Shown piece after piece: positions 32,180-42,965 of a stretch of DNA of 64,000 nucleotides. Positions within the stretch are counted from its first letter, which is position 1. Each line of letters begins with the position of its first letter. The position numbers and the translations under genes are program-made. This DNA comes from Trachythela sp. YZ-2020. Lineage: Eukaryota > Cnidaria > Anthozoa > Malacalcyonacea > Clavulariidae. The DNA is taken from the NCBI GenBank assembly GCA_016169945.1, contig JADLSH010000164.1, positions 186,001 to 250,000 on the forward strand, in the 5' to 3' direction. The notes under the pieces were generated by a model that saw nothing but the letters and a program-made list of their open reading frames with translations, did no database searches and was not told the DNA's origin.

Positions 32180-33000
32180 TATAAGGAGCTGTTTTGTTGC
32201 AAATTTGGATCGTCCCTGATGAAGACACTAGACCGGGGTGCTGAAACATTGGGTCGTGAATGTATTTAGGCCGGTATCACAGCGGATTTGGACTCCCCGC
32301 GGATTTGCACCCTCCGGTCCATATCCGCTAGCGGATAAGTACCCCCACGGTCCAAATCCGCTAGCAGATATGTACCTCCTTTCGCGGAAATGGACCCCCT
32401 TTAAAATCAGATATATTTTCTGGGTTCTGAGTAAAAAGACCTACTTAGATCCTTAAGAAATTTGTACAACTTTCGCGACTGCAAGTAATGACTCTTTTCG
32501 ATGGTAATCATAGAAATATATATATAACAGCACTTTCTTTCACTGAATAAAAAATTACATAACTTACTTTAACTGTAGCGTTGACGTATTAGGAAGTCAT
32601 TAGTTTAAGGGCATTGTATTTATGAAACAAAGCGGGCACAATTAAAGTTCGGTAGTTGTTTCAAAGAATGAGCTGACTTTAATAAGATTCTCTTTACTAT
32701 TTTTAGGCAATGAATAAATATTCCTACCAAAATTTTGTAAATCTCAAAGCTTTAATCATAGGTCTTATCTTGGTCAATCACTTATGATTTAAAGAGATTT
32801 TTATGAGAAACGAATTGCCGTCCACAAATATATTTCATATTAAACTTGACGAGTTAAATTCAACGGAAATTCGACATGTAAAACAGGCCTCAAACGAAAA
32901 CAAAAAGCATCTGACTCCTTTCTTAACACACAGTTCAAGTTGTTCTTAATTATACCCATGTGTGAATTGAATACAATAGGTTGTTTGACAGCAATGCTAA
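32180..33000. other. No gene; short TCCGCTAGCGGAT-type tandem repeat
   Basis: At about 32278-32400, units of the form TCCGCTAGCGGATAAGTACC recur about three to five times, decaying. The rest is AT-rich with no recognised exon. Confidence 0.4.
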
Positions 33001-33039
33001 TTTCAATTTCAAAGGGTTTACTTTTTTGGGGACACCCTG
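33001..33039 (-). mobile_element. Solo mariner-type terminus
   Basis: TTTACTTTTTTGGGGACACC and CTG match the right ends of the elements at 25282-26611, without a partner end. Probably a truncated copy. Confidence 0.45.
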
Positions 33040-33138
33040 TGGCGGCTTCACATTTGAATTGTAGAGGATTGCATTTAAACCCCTCTGGTAGTCTGCTATT
33101 GCAAGTAATCTGTTAATGCATGTTGACAATCGAAAAGT

Positions 33139-34642
33139 GTGAGCGTCGATTCGTATCAATCTGGATCTAATTATATTCCTAATGGTCCCAATGATACGGG
33201 ATTTAAAATGGCTCTGCTTAACATAGTTAGTTTACCCAAACATGCTGATGAATTACGCATATCCAAATTGTTTATGTGTTTCGACCTTTTTTCCTTAAAT
33301 GAAACTAGATTGGATTCTTCGATCTCAGATGGTCTGGTAAACATTTGCGGTCACGATATCATCAGGAAAGATCGATCACGTAGAGGTGGAGGTGTATGTA
33401 TTTATCTCTGTAGTTCAATCAACTACAAAACTAGAAGTGATCTTGTTCCTGATGGTCTCGAAGCAGTTTGTTTAGAAATTTGCAAACCAAATAGTCGAAA
33501 TTTCATTGTTGCATCTGTTTACCGAGCACCTGATGTCTCGTCTGAGTTTTTTGCTGCTTTTGAAAAGTTGATTGGTTTGATTGATGATGAAAACAAAGAG
33601 CTTCATATCCTATAGGGGATTTTAATTGTCAGATATACTAAAGAGCGACCCTGGTCAACGAAAACACTTATGCATATCAATTATCTCAAATAATCACTGA
33701 GGGCACACGAATAACAATAGGTCTTCTACTCTTATTGATCACTACGTTACGTCCATGCCAGAAAAAAACCTATCATAAATTCACGCAAGAAGGCCAAAAA
33801 TATTGAAGTACGAAATATGAAAAGGTTTAATCAACAGCATTTTAATGAGGACCTTCTTGCTCAGACGTGGGAACAAATTGTCCTACAATCAGATACAGAT
33901 TTCATGTGGACTCTTTGGAAAGAGTTATTTCTAGAAGTCCTAGACAAGCATGCTCCAGTTCAACATATTAGAAAAAAACCGTCTAGTATACCGTGGTTGA
34001 CCAGCGAGATAAAAAAGCTAATATTTAATAGAGATAAGAAAAGCGAAAAGCGATGGTGACAAACCCAAGTGCGGATTGGGAAGATTATAAGGCATTTAGA
34101 AACAAGGTCGATGTTGCTTTACGACAGGCCAAGGCTGATTATTATCGTAACAAAATAGCTAGTCAAAATAACAATCCTAAAGAGGCTTGGAAAACAATTA
34201 ACAGCTTACTAGGTCGTTCCTCCAGTGACACTGTTGCGAACACAATTTCGGGATTAATGAACTCTCTGCAAACGCTTGAGAAAAAGGCTGCAAAGATCAT
34301 ATTAGACGAACATCCGCAGTATTCCGCGACCGAGGCCTTACGACGACTGAAATGGACAACATTGGGAACGAGGAGACATAAGCGCCGATGCACTTTCATT
34401 TATAAATGCATAAACGTCTAATTGACTTTGATTTTGATTTGACGAAGAACGAAAACATCCACGACCAATACACAAGAAAACGCAGCGACTTACATCTACC
34501 AAAAGCAAAGACAAACAAGAGGAAACAAAGACCTACCTATCAAGCATCTATGGACTTCAACAATCTAGAATCAGAACTAAAAGACGCGTATTCACTATCA
34601 AAATTTAAAACATTAAAAAGTCGTTGCGTTTGTAACTTGTAA
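33139..34642 (+). mobile_element. LINE with the RT core deleted (endonuclease + linker + RT C-terminus)
   Basis: Endonuclease frame 33139-33615 (LNIVSLPKHADEL, FDLFSLNETRLD, RGGGVCIYL, VASVYRAPD), then a degraded stretch with remnants of GDFN and SDH positions. The linker 33817-34250 has SIPWLTSEIKKLIFNRDKK. At about 34245 linker residues pass directly into the RT C-terminal domain (LQTLEKKAAKIILDEHPQYS, RRHKRRCTFIYKCIN), ending at 34640. All RT catalytic motifs are absent. Stops and shifts also break the endonuclease. A dead internal-deletion derivative. Confidence 0.75.
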
Positions 34643-35664
34643 AGTTCTCTTATCCTTCTTCACCATCTTTTCTTCACCTTTCTCTTTCCTTTTCTTAATT
34701 TCGCTCTATTTCTCAATTATCTCACTTAATTAGATTAATTATTGTATCATGTCTATATGTATATTTATTATATTCATTTTGAAATCAATGGCATTTCTTG
34801 CAATCTGATTGGTCAAAAATAGTGCGATTAATTCCCAAATCGCATCAACTTGAGTATTAATCGCATCGTTTTTAAACCAATCAGATTGAAGCTCTGCACC
34901 ACAACAACCAATCAGATTGAATGATATAATTCAACTAGCCAATCAATTTAAAGAAAAATGTGCTCTGGCAAATTACCAAATCTGTTCACCATAAATTGTC
35001 AATACTCTAGACTGCAGTTTGTTTCATAAAAATCAACATAAACGCGAGTCAAACTTAAAAGAATATCAAATAATTTTTCACAAATAATACAGGCCAAATT
35101 ATCAACAAAATTTTGAATGAAACATTGTCAAAATGTCAACAAAAACAAGTTTCATTTGAGCCAAAACTGAACACAAAGCTGTCAAGGCACAAGGTATTTA
35201 ATAAAATATGGAATGATCGATTGTAGTGTCAATGTTTGAATGCACAAAATCACAACAAACGTTTATCAATTTACATGTAAAGTCTACGATATCTTTACAC
35301 TTACTTTTTCGGTCTTTATTTCAAGAAATTCACTCACATTTTGCTTGTTTATACTGAGTCAATTTGTCAAATTACAATTCATGTTGTTGCTATGCTACGG
35401 CATTTCAGGGAGTATCGCGGGTGTGTCAATTGTAAACAAAGACTAATAAAATACCGCTTCCGGTTTAAAAAATTATTTAGATTTCAAAATGAATATAATA
35501 AAGTGGAAATTGAACTTTGTGTCGTGCAATTTTGGTCTGAAATCAAACTTGTGATTACAAAGTATTATAGACCAAATTGCACTCCACTCAGTTCAATTAC
35601 CATTATTTATTGTATACAGTGTATGTTATAAGTATTTAAATAATGTTAAGTATTGATGTAATTT
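34643..35664. repeat. AT-rich region with repeated CCAAT-containing inverted segments
   Basis: Around 34800-34945, GCAATCTGATTGGT and ACCAATCAGATTG-type segments recur in both orientations, with ATCGCAT repeats between. They can pair into hairpins. No coding sequence recognised. Similar CCAATCAGATTGCGAG words occur in the hairpin-headed units at 36-38.7 kb. Confidence 0.4.
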
Positions 35665-36218
35665 GTAGTTGCAGGACCCCACTGAAAAACCCTACGGTGA
35701 TGTGGGTATCCTCGTTAAATATAAAGATAATAATAATAAAATGAATTAAGAATAAATGATGTCAACATTACTACATCCGAAGAAATAGCTGAAGCGTTTA
35801 ATGCATACTTTTCTAACAGTGGCGGATTACCCAATAGGCTGAGTAGGCTGAAGCCTACAGGCCCGGGCTCTTAAGAGGCCCGTGATTTTCAGAAGATGCA
35901 CTTTTTCTCAGAATTATTATTATTTTTTGTCCTTAATTAAGCAAAACGGGAAATAGCATTTCTGAGACCTTAAATTTCCAAATATTTCGGCGGAACATGG
36001 CCCGGACCTCGCTAAAAGATGTGTCACCGTTTACAGGCGTGAGAATATCATCCTCAAGGCCGCGAAATTTACTTAGCCTACAGGCCCTGTAACTGGTAAT
36101 CCGCCACTGTTTTCTAATGTTGGCTCTAATCTGGCCAACTCTATGGCGGATTCCAGTGTTACTTTCGAACAATTTATAAAACCAACCGAATCTAAATTTT
36201 CACATTTAAATTTAATGG
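35665..36218 (+). pseudogene. LINE 3' terminus followed by another LINE linker fragment
   Basis: 35665-35740 reads like the 3' end of a LINE: GGACCCCACTGAAAAACCCT, GTGGGTATCCTCGTTAAATA and an (ATA)n tail. Next, 35741-35816 continuing at 36118-36218 encodes NITTSEEIAEAFNAYFSN, then GSNLANSMADSSVTFEQFIK, a linker of the kind just before LINE RT domains. The two halves are separated by the hAT MITE at 35817-36109. Confidence 0.6.
35817..36109. mobile_element. hAT-type MITE, 293 bp, exact 8-bp duplication
   Basis: Termini CAGTGGCGGATTACC and GGTAATCCGCCACTG are perfect 15-base inverted repeats. TTTTCTAA lies at 35809-35816 and 36110-36117. It shares CAGTGGCGGA with the MITE at 9931-10118. It splits a LINE linker frame cleanly. 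Confidence 0.9.
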
Positions 36219-36391
36219 TGCCATATTAACTACTTACTAACCTCGACCGTTCGGTCTGTACGGGAGAATGTTAAACCGAGGTCTTGCTGTATTGACCGAG
36301 CGATAGCGAGGTCAATACAGCAAGACCGAGGTTTAATATTCTCCCGTACAGCCCGAACGGTCGAGGTTAGTAAGTTGTTTATTATATGGCA
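36219..36391. repeat. 173-bp hairpin H1
   Basis: Arms TGCCATATTA...CTTACTAACCTCGACCG and inverse, continuing inward to the tip GACCGAGCGATAGCGAGGTC near 36297-36316. The arms pair almost perfectly except where CGAG faces CGAG (at the tip and at the AAACCGAGGTC / GACCGAGGTTT block). Confidence 0.85.
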
Positions 36392-37148
36392 ATTGATTAA
36401 TTGAGTAGTTATTTGTAACAGTGGAAAACATTCGCAGATTTGTCATGCGAAAGCAAAGGTCAAAGTCCAAAAGCCGGTTCATTTTCAAAATGTAAATATC
36501 ATTCGTACAAATGCATCTGGCTAAGTAAAACACTACTACATACAACACTTTTTTATAAAATATTAACACAGAAATAGAGATATTTAATAATTTAATAACA
36601 GTTTTTCGAAAATAGCAGAAAACAACTCGGAAAACAAGCTGCTAGTTCAACTCATTTGATAAGTCATTTTTAGTTTACTCTTTAGACTTTAAATTAATAA
36701 ACAAAAGCAGACTACGAAATTATCTGTCGCTTTTATAAAGTTATACTTTTTTTCAAATGTTTTAAAAAGTTTAAAATTCTTTCTGCCTTACTACAAGCGA
36801 TTTTTTTAGCCCTTTGTATGCTCAAAACACAAGCAATTCTCAGCGACTACAGTTGCAGAGTCTAAAAAATTTGTAAAAATTTACCTTTTTTTCGATTTAA
36901 GCAAACCAAACTTGATCATAGAATGCTATAACCATGGTTCAATTTCCTATTTTTCCATTCGTGGTTGTTATTTTCTCCGTTTTCGAGTATTTAAAAAGAG
37001 TTCTTGAGCTCATTTTCTTGTCTAAAACTCGCCTTTTCTTCGCAGGGCAATAAAAAAATTAAAAATTGCGTATTGCCCGTGGGCAATACGGGAAAATCCT
37101 GCCTCGTCAGCGACCAATCAGATTGCGAGATTCCCCAAAACAAGCACT

Positions 37149-37330
37149 TGCCATATCATAGTAATAATAACTACTTACTGACTGAGCGTGAGGTCTGTAC
37201 GGTAAAATATCAAGCTGAGGTCTTGCTGTATTGACCGAGCGATAGCGAGGTCAATACAGCAAGACCGAGGCTTGATATTTTACCGTACAGACCGAACAGT
37301 CGAAGTTAGTAAGTTGTTTATTATATGGCA
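37149..37330. repeat. 182-bp hairpin H2
   Basis: Same family as H1, same tip GACCGAGCGATAGCGAGGTC. The outer left arm carries GACTGAGCGTGAGGTCTGTA where H1 has GACCGTTCGGTCTGTA, so the outer pairing is weaker. Confidence 0.8.
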
Positions 37331-37892
37331 TTTCAGACAACAGAAAACAATTCATTTTGCCAAAAATTGGTCACGCGAGGGCAAAGTACAAAGTCCGAAA
37401 CTCAAAACCGGTCATTTTCAAATGTCAAAATATTTTCAATGATACGAATTTGTCTTAGTTTTTTACAAATTTATCTAATCTTAGCTTAGTAAAACTACTC
37501 TACAGTACCATTTATAGAATAAAATATAAAATTAATAGAAAATATAGTGATATTGAGCTATCGGATCAAGGACAAAAACAACTTTGCATGTTCGAAAAAA
37601 CAAAAATATTCTTGACTGTTTTAGTTAAAAAACATCGTAAAATTTACCTTAATATTTCGACTTGAGCCAACAAAACTTGATTTTATCCCTTGTAGTTATC
37701 ACTTTTCCGTATTTTCTGTTTATTTTTCATTGTTTTAAATTATTTTTAAGGATTTTTTAATGCTTTTATTGGTTTGAAATGTGTTCAAGTCGTCGCAGGG
37801 CAATAAGAATACCGATTGCCCGTGGGCAATACGGGAAAATCCTGCCTCGTCAGCGACCAATCAGATTGCGAGATTCACCAAAACAAGCACTT

Positions 37893-37962
37893 GCCATATA
37901 ATAATAATAACTTACTGACTGAGAGTGAGGCCGAGGGCAGTACGGGAAAATATCAAACCAAG
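37893..37962. repeat. Half hairpin H3 (left arm only)
   Basis: TGCCATATAATAATAATAAC then TTACTGACTGAG and GGCAGTACGGGAAAATATCA match the left arm of the family. The arm stops at about 37962 and the body begins, so the tip and right arm are deleted. Confidence 0.6.
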
Positions 37963-38814
37963 TGCAAAGTACAAAGTCCGAAACATTTGCAAAATATCAA
38001 TTGTAAACTGAAATTTATCTTTTGGTTAGTGAAACTACTCTACAGCACCTTTTATAGAATATTAACAGAGTTTTGGAAAGTATTTAAAGAAAATGACGAG
38101 GTATTTAGTTATTTAATCAAACACAACAAGTCTGAAAACAAAATATATGAATAAATAAACAGCACCGACATTCGACAAGTATATGTTTTTAGTTTGCTTC
38201 ATTTTATATTCATATCTTTTTTTGACTAACAAAAACAGAAATTTTCGAAAAGAATCTTTAAATCTGTGGCTGCTTTAATTGTATTTTTCTTTCAGATGGT
38301 GTCAAATTCCTACTGCGGTACTTGGCCATCTGCAAATAAAATTTTCAGCTCTTCGCATGTTCAAAATACAAAATATTCTTATTGACTGTTTTTAATATAA
38401 TAATGGTAAAAACATTGTGAAATTTACCTTGTATTTTCGACTTACGCCAACAAAAACTTATTGAGAAAGTTCTTTAACCACAGCAGTCACCCCTTTTCTG
38501 TCTTTTAGGTTTATTTTTCTTCGTTTAGAATATTTTGAAAGACTTTTAGACAATTTTTTGTTTGAAACTCGGTTCTCGTCGCAGCTTCATAGGGCAATAA
38601 CAATACCGTATTGCCCGTGGGCAATACGGGGAAATCCTGCTTCGTCAGCAGCAAATCAAATTGCGCGATTCACCAAAACAAATGCTTGTCATATAATAAA
38701 TATATGTTATTTAATGGCTTAGCTCGGTCCGGATAGGGGAATACTGTGCCCGAAGTCGATAGGGGAATACTGTGCCCGAAAACGGAATTTCTTCTGATTG
38801 GCTCAAATTATAGA

Positions 38815-39440
38815 TTAAATCACATTGTTACTCAACCATCTGTCAAAATCCGCCAAGACTATATTAAACAAGTCCGCCATAGTAGAGTTATTGGCGTTGA
38901 ATACATGGCTGAAACATGTGATTTTGAATCGGTTGACGATGTTATTGCTGATCAAATCTTGGCTAACTGCAGCTCTATGCGATTGAAAGAGAAGATCCTT
39001 CGTGATGTTCAAAACAACAAGCTTCTCATATTACCGCCAAGAGCAAAAGTGCCGAGATCAACGAGGACTGTTGCTACGTTTTATGCAAGTCCTTTTGGCC
39101 TCGGAGCTGTCCTTACTCAAGTGGACCAGAACGGACAGGAACATGCATTTGCGTATGCCAGTAGCAAACTTAGTGATGTGGTGTCCCAAACGGAGCGTGA
39201 AGCTTTAGCCATAGTCTGGGGCTGCGAGCGATTTCACTTATACCTATACGGCGCAGAATTTGAAATCATCACGGATCACAAACCGCTTGAACACATTTGG
39301 AACAATCCCAATTCTAAGCCACCTGCCCGCATCCAGCGCTGGGTTTTGCGACTTCAGCTATATACATTCACTGTGCAGTACAAGCCGGGTCCAACGAACA
39401 TAGCTGATTACTTGGACTCGGGTTTCGATCGATTTATGTG
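38815..39440 (+). pseudogene. Gypsy Gag fragment fused to an RT-RNase H fragment
   Basis: The first part reads VEYMAETCDFESVDDVIADQ and NCSSMRLKEKILRDVQN, a gypsy Gag region (the 'CDF....D...D.I..G....lrekLL' pattern). Without a stop it passes into FYASPFGLGAVLTQVDQNGQ, FAYASSKLSDVVSQTERE and ITDHKPLEHIW, the RNase H region. Everything between (zinc knuckle, protease, RT with its YVDD-type box) is lost, so the open frame reflects a deletion. Confidence 0.7.
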
Positions 39441-40341
39441 GTCCCTTCCAATCCGGCGACCACCTACTCGTTATTATTGACAATTATTATCGTTACCCCG
39501 AGGTAGAAATCGTCCGTTCCACCGCTGCAGCAACGATCATCCCGAAATTGGACCGGATATTCGCCACCCACGGAATTCCGGATATCGTAAAATCAAATAA
39601 CAGTCCACTTTTTAGTGGTGATGAGTAATTCGCCGGGTATGTTGATGAAAAGGTTTCCAACACCAAAAGATTACACCATTGTGGCCAGCCGCCAATGGTG
39701 AAGCTGAGCGGTTTATGCGGACGCTGAGCAAAGCAATCAAGACTAGTTCACTGGAAGGGAAGAACTGGAAGCAAGATCTCCAGCAGCTCCTCCTTCAATA
39801 CCGAGCAACGCCACATACCACCACCGGAAAATCTCCTGCCGAGCTGTTATTTGGACGTCCAAGCAAAACGAAGCTCCCCGAAGTTTTACGGACAGTTCCA
39901 GCTGATGAAGAGGTCAGAACGGAATATCGATTGGCCAAGAATAAGATGAAAGCTTATGCTGACGATCGAAATAACCACAAAGCCAGCACCGTCCAAGTAG
40001 GGGATATGGTCTTACTCCGACAGAAGCGAAAGAACAAACTGTCGTCGCGATATCATCCAGAACCGGTACGCATCATCCAAAAGAAGGGGTCGATGGTAAC
40101 TATCGAAAAAACAGACGGCTCAAAATTGACCAGAAATACATCCCATGTCAAGAAGATCCCGAGAGAGGTAACAAATCGTTGGAGAAACATTCCTGAAGAC
40201 AGCGAGGAAGAAGATAACGAAGACAACCCCGAAGGCAACCCCGACATGCAGAATGAAGTTCCGGATCAGCAGGTTCAGAACAGACGACCTGCGAGAGAAA
40301 GACGACCTCCGAACTATCTTGGGGACTATGTAGTATATTAG
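39441..40341 (+). pseudogene. Gypsy integrase, core damaged, C-terminal part intact
   Basis: Around 39470-39627 the integrase core is recognisable (IDNYYRYPEVEIVRST, THGIPDIVKSNNSPLFSG) but the catalytic 'SDNGPPF' position reads SNNSPLF, an Asp-to-Asn change, and a stop follows. From 39679 the frame is open: WPAANGEAERFMRTLSKAIK with the catalytic Glu, YRATPHTTTGKSPAELLFGR, KVQVGDMVLLRQ-like C-terminal fold, then an acidic, Arg-rich tail ending PPNYLGDYVVY. It cannot be active. Confidence 0.75.
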
Positions 40342-40576
40342 AAAGAAGCGAACTATCTAGAGCTATTCTACGTCGTAGGCTAAATTCATATTTGGGTAGT
40401 TCTCCCAAAAGAAAGGGAGAGATGTAGTGTTGTTGTTACGTTAACCGGACATGACGTATTAACCGGACGTGACATATAGGTGATAGGACACGTGATAATA
40501 TTTGATGGACAGTTCATATTTAGGGAGCGTGGAGAAAGGATAAAAATAACAAGTTGTTGTAGTTTATGTAATATTT

Positions 40577-40666
40577 AAAACACGAGCAGGGGTGTTTTAT
40601 CAGATATAAAACGCGAGGCGAAGCCAACTGTTTTATATCTGATAAAACACGTTCTGCGAGTGTTTT
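40577..40666. repeat. 90-bp hairpin H4
   Basis: Arms AAAACACGAGCAG...TGTTTTATCAGATATAAAACG and inverse, tip GGCGAAGCC near 40617-40625 (a GAA triloop closed by C-G). Outer block AACACGAGCAG faces CTGCGAGTGTT, again CGAG opposite CGAG. It sits at the right edge of the gypsy remnant. Confidence 0.8.
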
Positions 40667-41810
40667 GAATAGCTTAAAAACGATCACCATTTGGTAAGTT
40701 CGTTGGCGTAGTAATTTTGAAAAATAACGTTGTCTGAGCCGAGAAAATCGAAGCTAAAGTTTATGTAAATCAGGAGGATTTTTTATCACAAATAAAACCA
40801 CGATACGGTTATGGTTTTTCTTTGTGTTTTCCTCATGAATTATTGAGTTTTTTAAATATATATATATTCATATTAAAGAAGAACATGTATACAAAGTATA
40901 ACCCATGACCCATTCTTTTGATCCGGAATTTACAAACAAGGTTTCATTGCAACATTCGAGTTCAACACAACTACTAGACAAGTTACCTTTCTGGATCATG
41001 CAGAAAGACATCTGTCCTCCCTGTTAGAAACTATTTTAACTATATTACTCTTTTAATTGTCACTTCATAATCAATGTGAAACTACTGTATTAAAAACTTT
41101 TTTGCTGGATTATTTTCCATCAATATATACAGATGATTTTACAGCATTGAACATTTGTTAAACATATGCAAAATTATTTATTTTCAGAAATAAAAAGCAG
41201 GAGACATAACCATGCTCTATTTTCAAAAGATGTAATTGCTATTTTTATGAGTCAGATAATTTCCAAGTTCTATTTGTCAACTTGTGCTCTTTATACAATT
41301 TACAAAACAAGTTAAGTTCACACAACTTCCCAATAAGTTAACATTTCTTTGGTGTGTATTGAATACTGTACATCAACCAAAGCATCATTTAGCTATAAAT
41401 AAAAACAGCAAAATATATGTCCTTAACCAGATTTTAAAATATACAAGAATACAAATCAAAAATGGAATAAATTTTGATAACTCTGGAGCAGAAGTCAGTG
41501 GTTTTCTCAGTTAAAACAACGCTAAGGTATTCGAGGGCAGTTTATTCTTCCCAAGATCGAGTCATCGACCACCGCGAAAAAAAAAGTTAGGCGTCTTACG
41601 AAAGATATTCTTACCCACAGTGTATTGCCGGTAATTGAGCAACAAGCAGACAACTTCTTATCAAAATTACAGATGCAATTTGGTATATTTAACTGTAAAA
41701 GCCGCACAAGCTATTTGAGTGTCTTAATAATCTACTGGTATGACAAGTGCAGTACGCGTGTTTAAACCATTTTAGTGCTAATATATATTTGGATTTTCAT
41801 TTAACCACCA
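40667..41810. other. No gene seen
   Basis: AT-rich, with a small inverted repeat at about 40773-40830 (TTTTATCACAAATAAAACCA / GGTTTTTCTTTGTG). The frame at 41284-41514 has no recognisable motif. Confidence 0.35.
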
Positions 41811-41915
41811 GGGGCCGGTTGTATAAAAAAGTAGTTAAAGTTAACTATAGTTAGTGCGAAAGTTAACCAATCAGAATCGCTAAAATGTAGTTAAGACTTT
41901 TATACAACCGGCCCC
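41811..41915. repeat. 105-bp MITE with GGGGCCGGTTGTATAAAA ends
   Basis: Perfect 18-base inverted ends and a partly self-complementary interior around AGTTAACTATAGTTA. A related terminus, AACAACCGGCCCC, is at 61485-61498. Confidence 0.75.
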
Positions 41916-42054
41916 AGGAATGTTTCTACGTACCTTGTAATTGATATATTTAAAGTTGAAATGCAAAACAAACAACTTGCATTTAAGTAATAACAGTTTT
42001 CTTGCCTCCACATCGGTTTCTGCCATATTGTTTTCTTTACAGACTGGCTGCGAT

Positions 42055-42884
42055 CAGTGAACTATAATACATGGAAGGCTGACTCCAGCTCAAAAAGTGA
42101 AGCCAAACATGGCGGAAATTGAAGGAATTCTGGTGGGTCATTTTCAATCCCCTACGCTCAAACTCTTTAATGGCAAAGGAGTGATGTTTTTAAAAAATAC
42201 AGCAAAGTTCAATATAAAGTTTGAATTCTGTGTTTTGTTTTGGTGGGATTTAAATATTAAATTTGTTTAAAAAGTCTGCGATATTTGACCTATATTTCTA
42301 GCTAAAAGCCACAATTGAAGGTCACTTTATGAAATAATAAAATACAAAACAATATGAAATTGCATATCAATTTTTCATTGTATACACGAAAAACTTTCTT
42401 AAAACTAAACGCTAGCCTAAAATTGTAGTTGAAAAGCAGTCGTATGTGACAAAAAAACACAAATAAACAATATAATAAAGTGAATGAATTCAGAAATGTG
42501 CAAAAACAACAACAAAAATGTTATTCATAATGAAAAATACAGATTTACCAAAAACAAAAAAAACAAAAGTTTGAAATTTGTTGTTAGATTCGCAATGAAA
42601 AATACAGATTTACTCACACATACAGTGGGAAAATGCAGGAAAACAAACCCATCTACATTAAACATATAAAGTTTAGGCTTTTTTATTTCTTGTCCTTTAT
42701 AAAATGAACAGAAACAGGATATGAAAATCGCGAAAACATCACTCCCCGCCATCAAAAAGGATTGACCGCGCGCGTAGGGGACTGAAATGACGCGCCAGAA
42801 TTCCTTCAATTTCCGCCATGTTTGGCTTCACTTTTTGATTACGTAACAGTTAGAAGTCAGCCTTCCATGTATTATAGTTCACTG
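42055..42884. mobile_element. P-superfamily-like MITE, 830 bp
   Basis: Perfect 30-base terminal inverted repeats starting CAGTGAACTATAATACATGG, followed at about 45-60 bases by a subterminal inverted block containing GAAGCCAAACATGGCGG. The 3.36-kb element at 53140-56494 has the same plan (CAGTGAACTCTATATAG and GAAGCCAATATGGCGG). GACTGGCT occurs exactly at 42042-42049 and 42890-42897, five bases outside each terminus, which may be the 8-bp duplication. No transposase is encoded. Confidence 0.65.
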
Positions 42885-42965
42885 CGATTGACTGGCTAGG
42901 AAGATGGCGGACCTCGCGCATACGCACAAAAAATCCTGGGCATGTTGCACCTCGAGTGGCCCTTC

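Larger units (their letters stand above)
36219..38692 (+). repeat. Array of three hairpin-headed repeat units
   Basis: Unit 1: hairpin 36219-36391 plus body to 37148. Unit 2: hairpin 37149-37330 plus body to 37892. Unit 3: half hairpin 37893-37962 plus body to 38692. Each body starts TTATTATATGGCA after the hairpin and ends TTGCCATATxATA. Near each body's end is a short palindrome, GTATTGCCCGTGGGCAATAC (about 37068-37090, 37818-37838, 38608-38630), then a CCAATCAGATTGCGAG-type stretch. Unit 3 has an inverted partner at 63090-63967 that looks very similar over hundreds of bases. No protein is encoded; recurring short frames (GNTGKSCLVSDQSDCE) come from the shared unit ends. Confidence 0.75.
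38725..40576 (+). mobile_element. Ty3/gypsy LTR retrotransposon remnant, collapsed
   Basis: Three coding pieces on one strand (Gag-like, RNase H, integrase) followed by a purine-rich tract (AAAGAAAGGGAGAGA, 40409-40422) and a candidate 3' LTR start TGTAGTGTTGTTGTTACG at 40423. The 5' LTR, protease and RT core are missing. A duplicated GATAGGGGAATACTGTGCCC lies at its left edge (about 38732-38783). The LTR candidate is cut by hairpin H4 at 40577. Confidence 0.7.

Noticed and set aside
37004..38154. Conserved small protein containing NTGKSCLVSDQSDCE
   Set aside because: It recurs only because the repeat-unit ends and hairpin starts recur; stops and frame changes are not avoided among copies.
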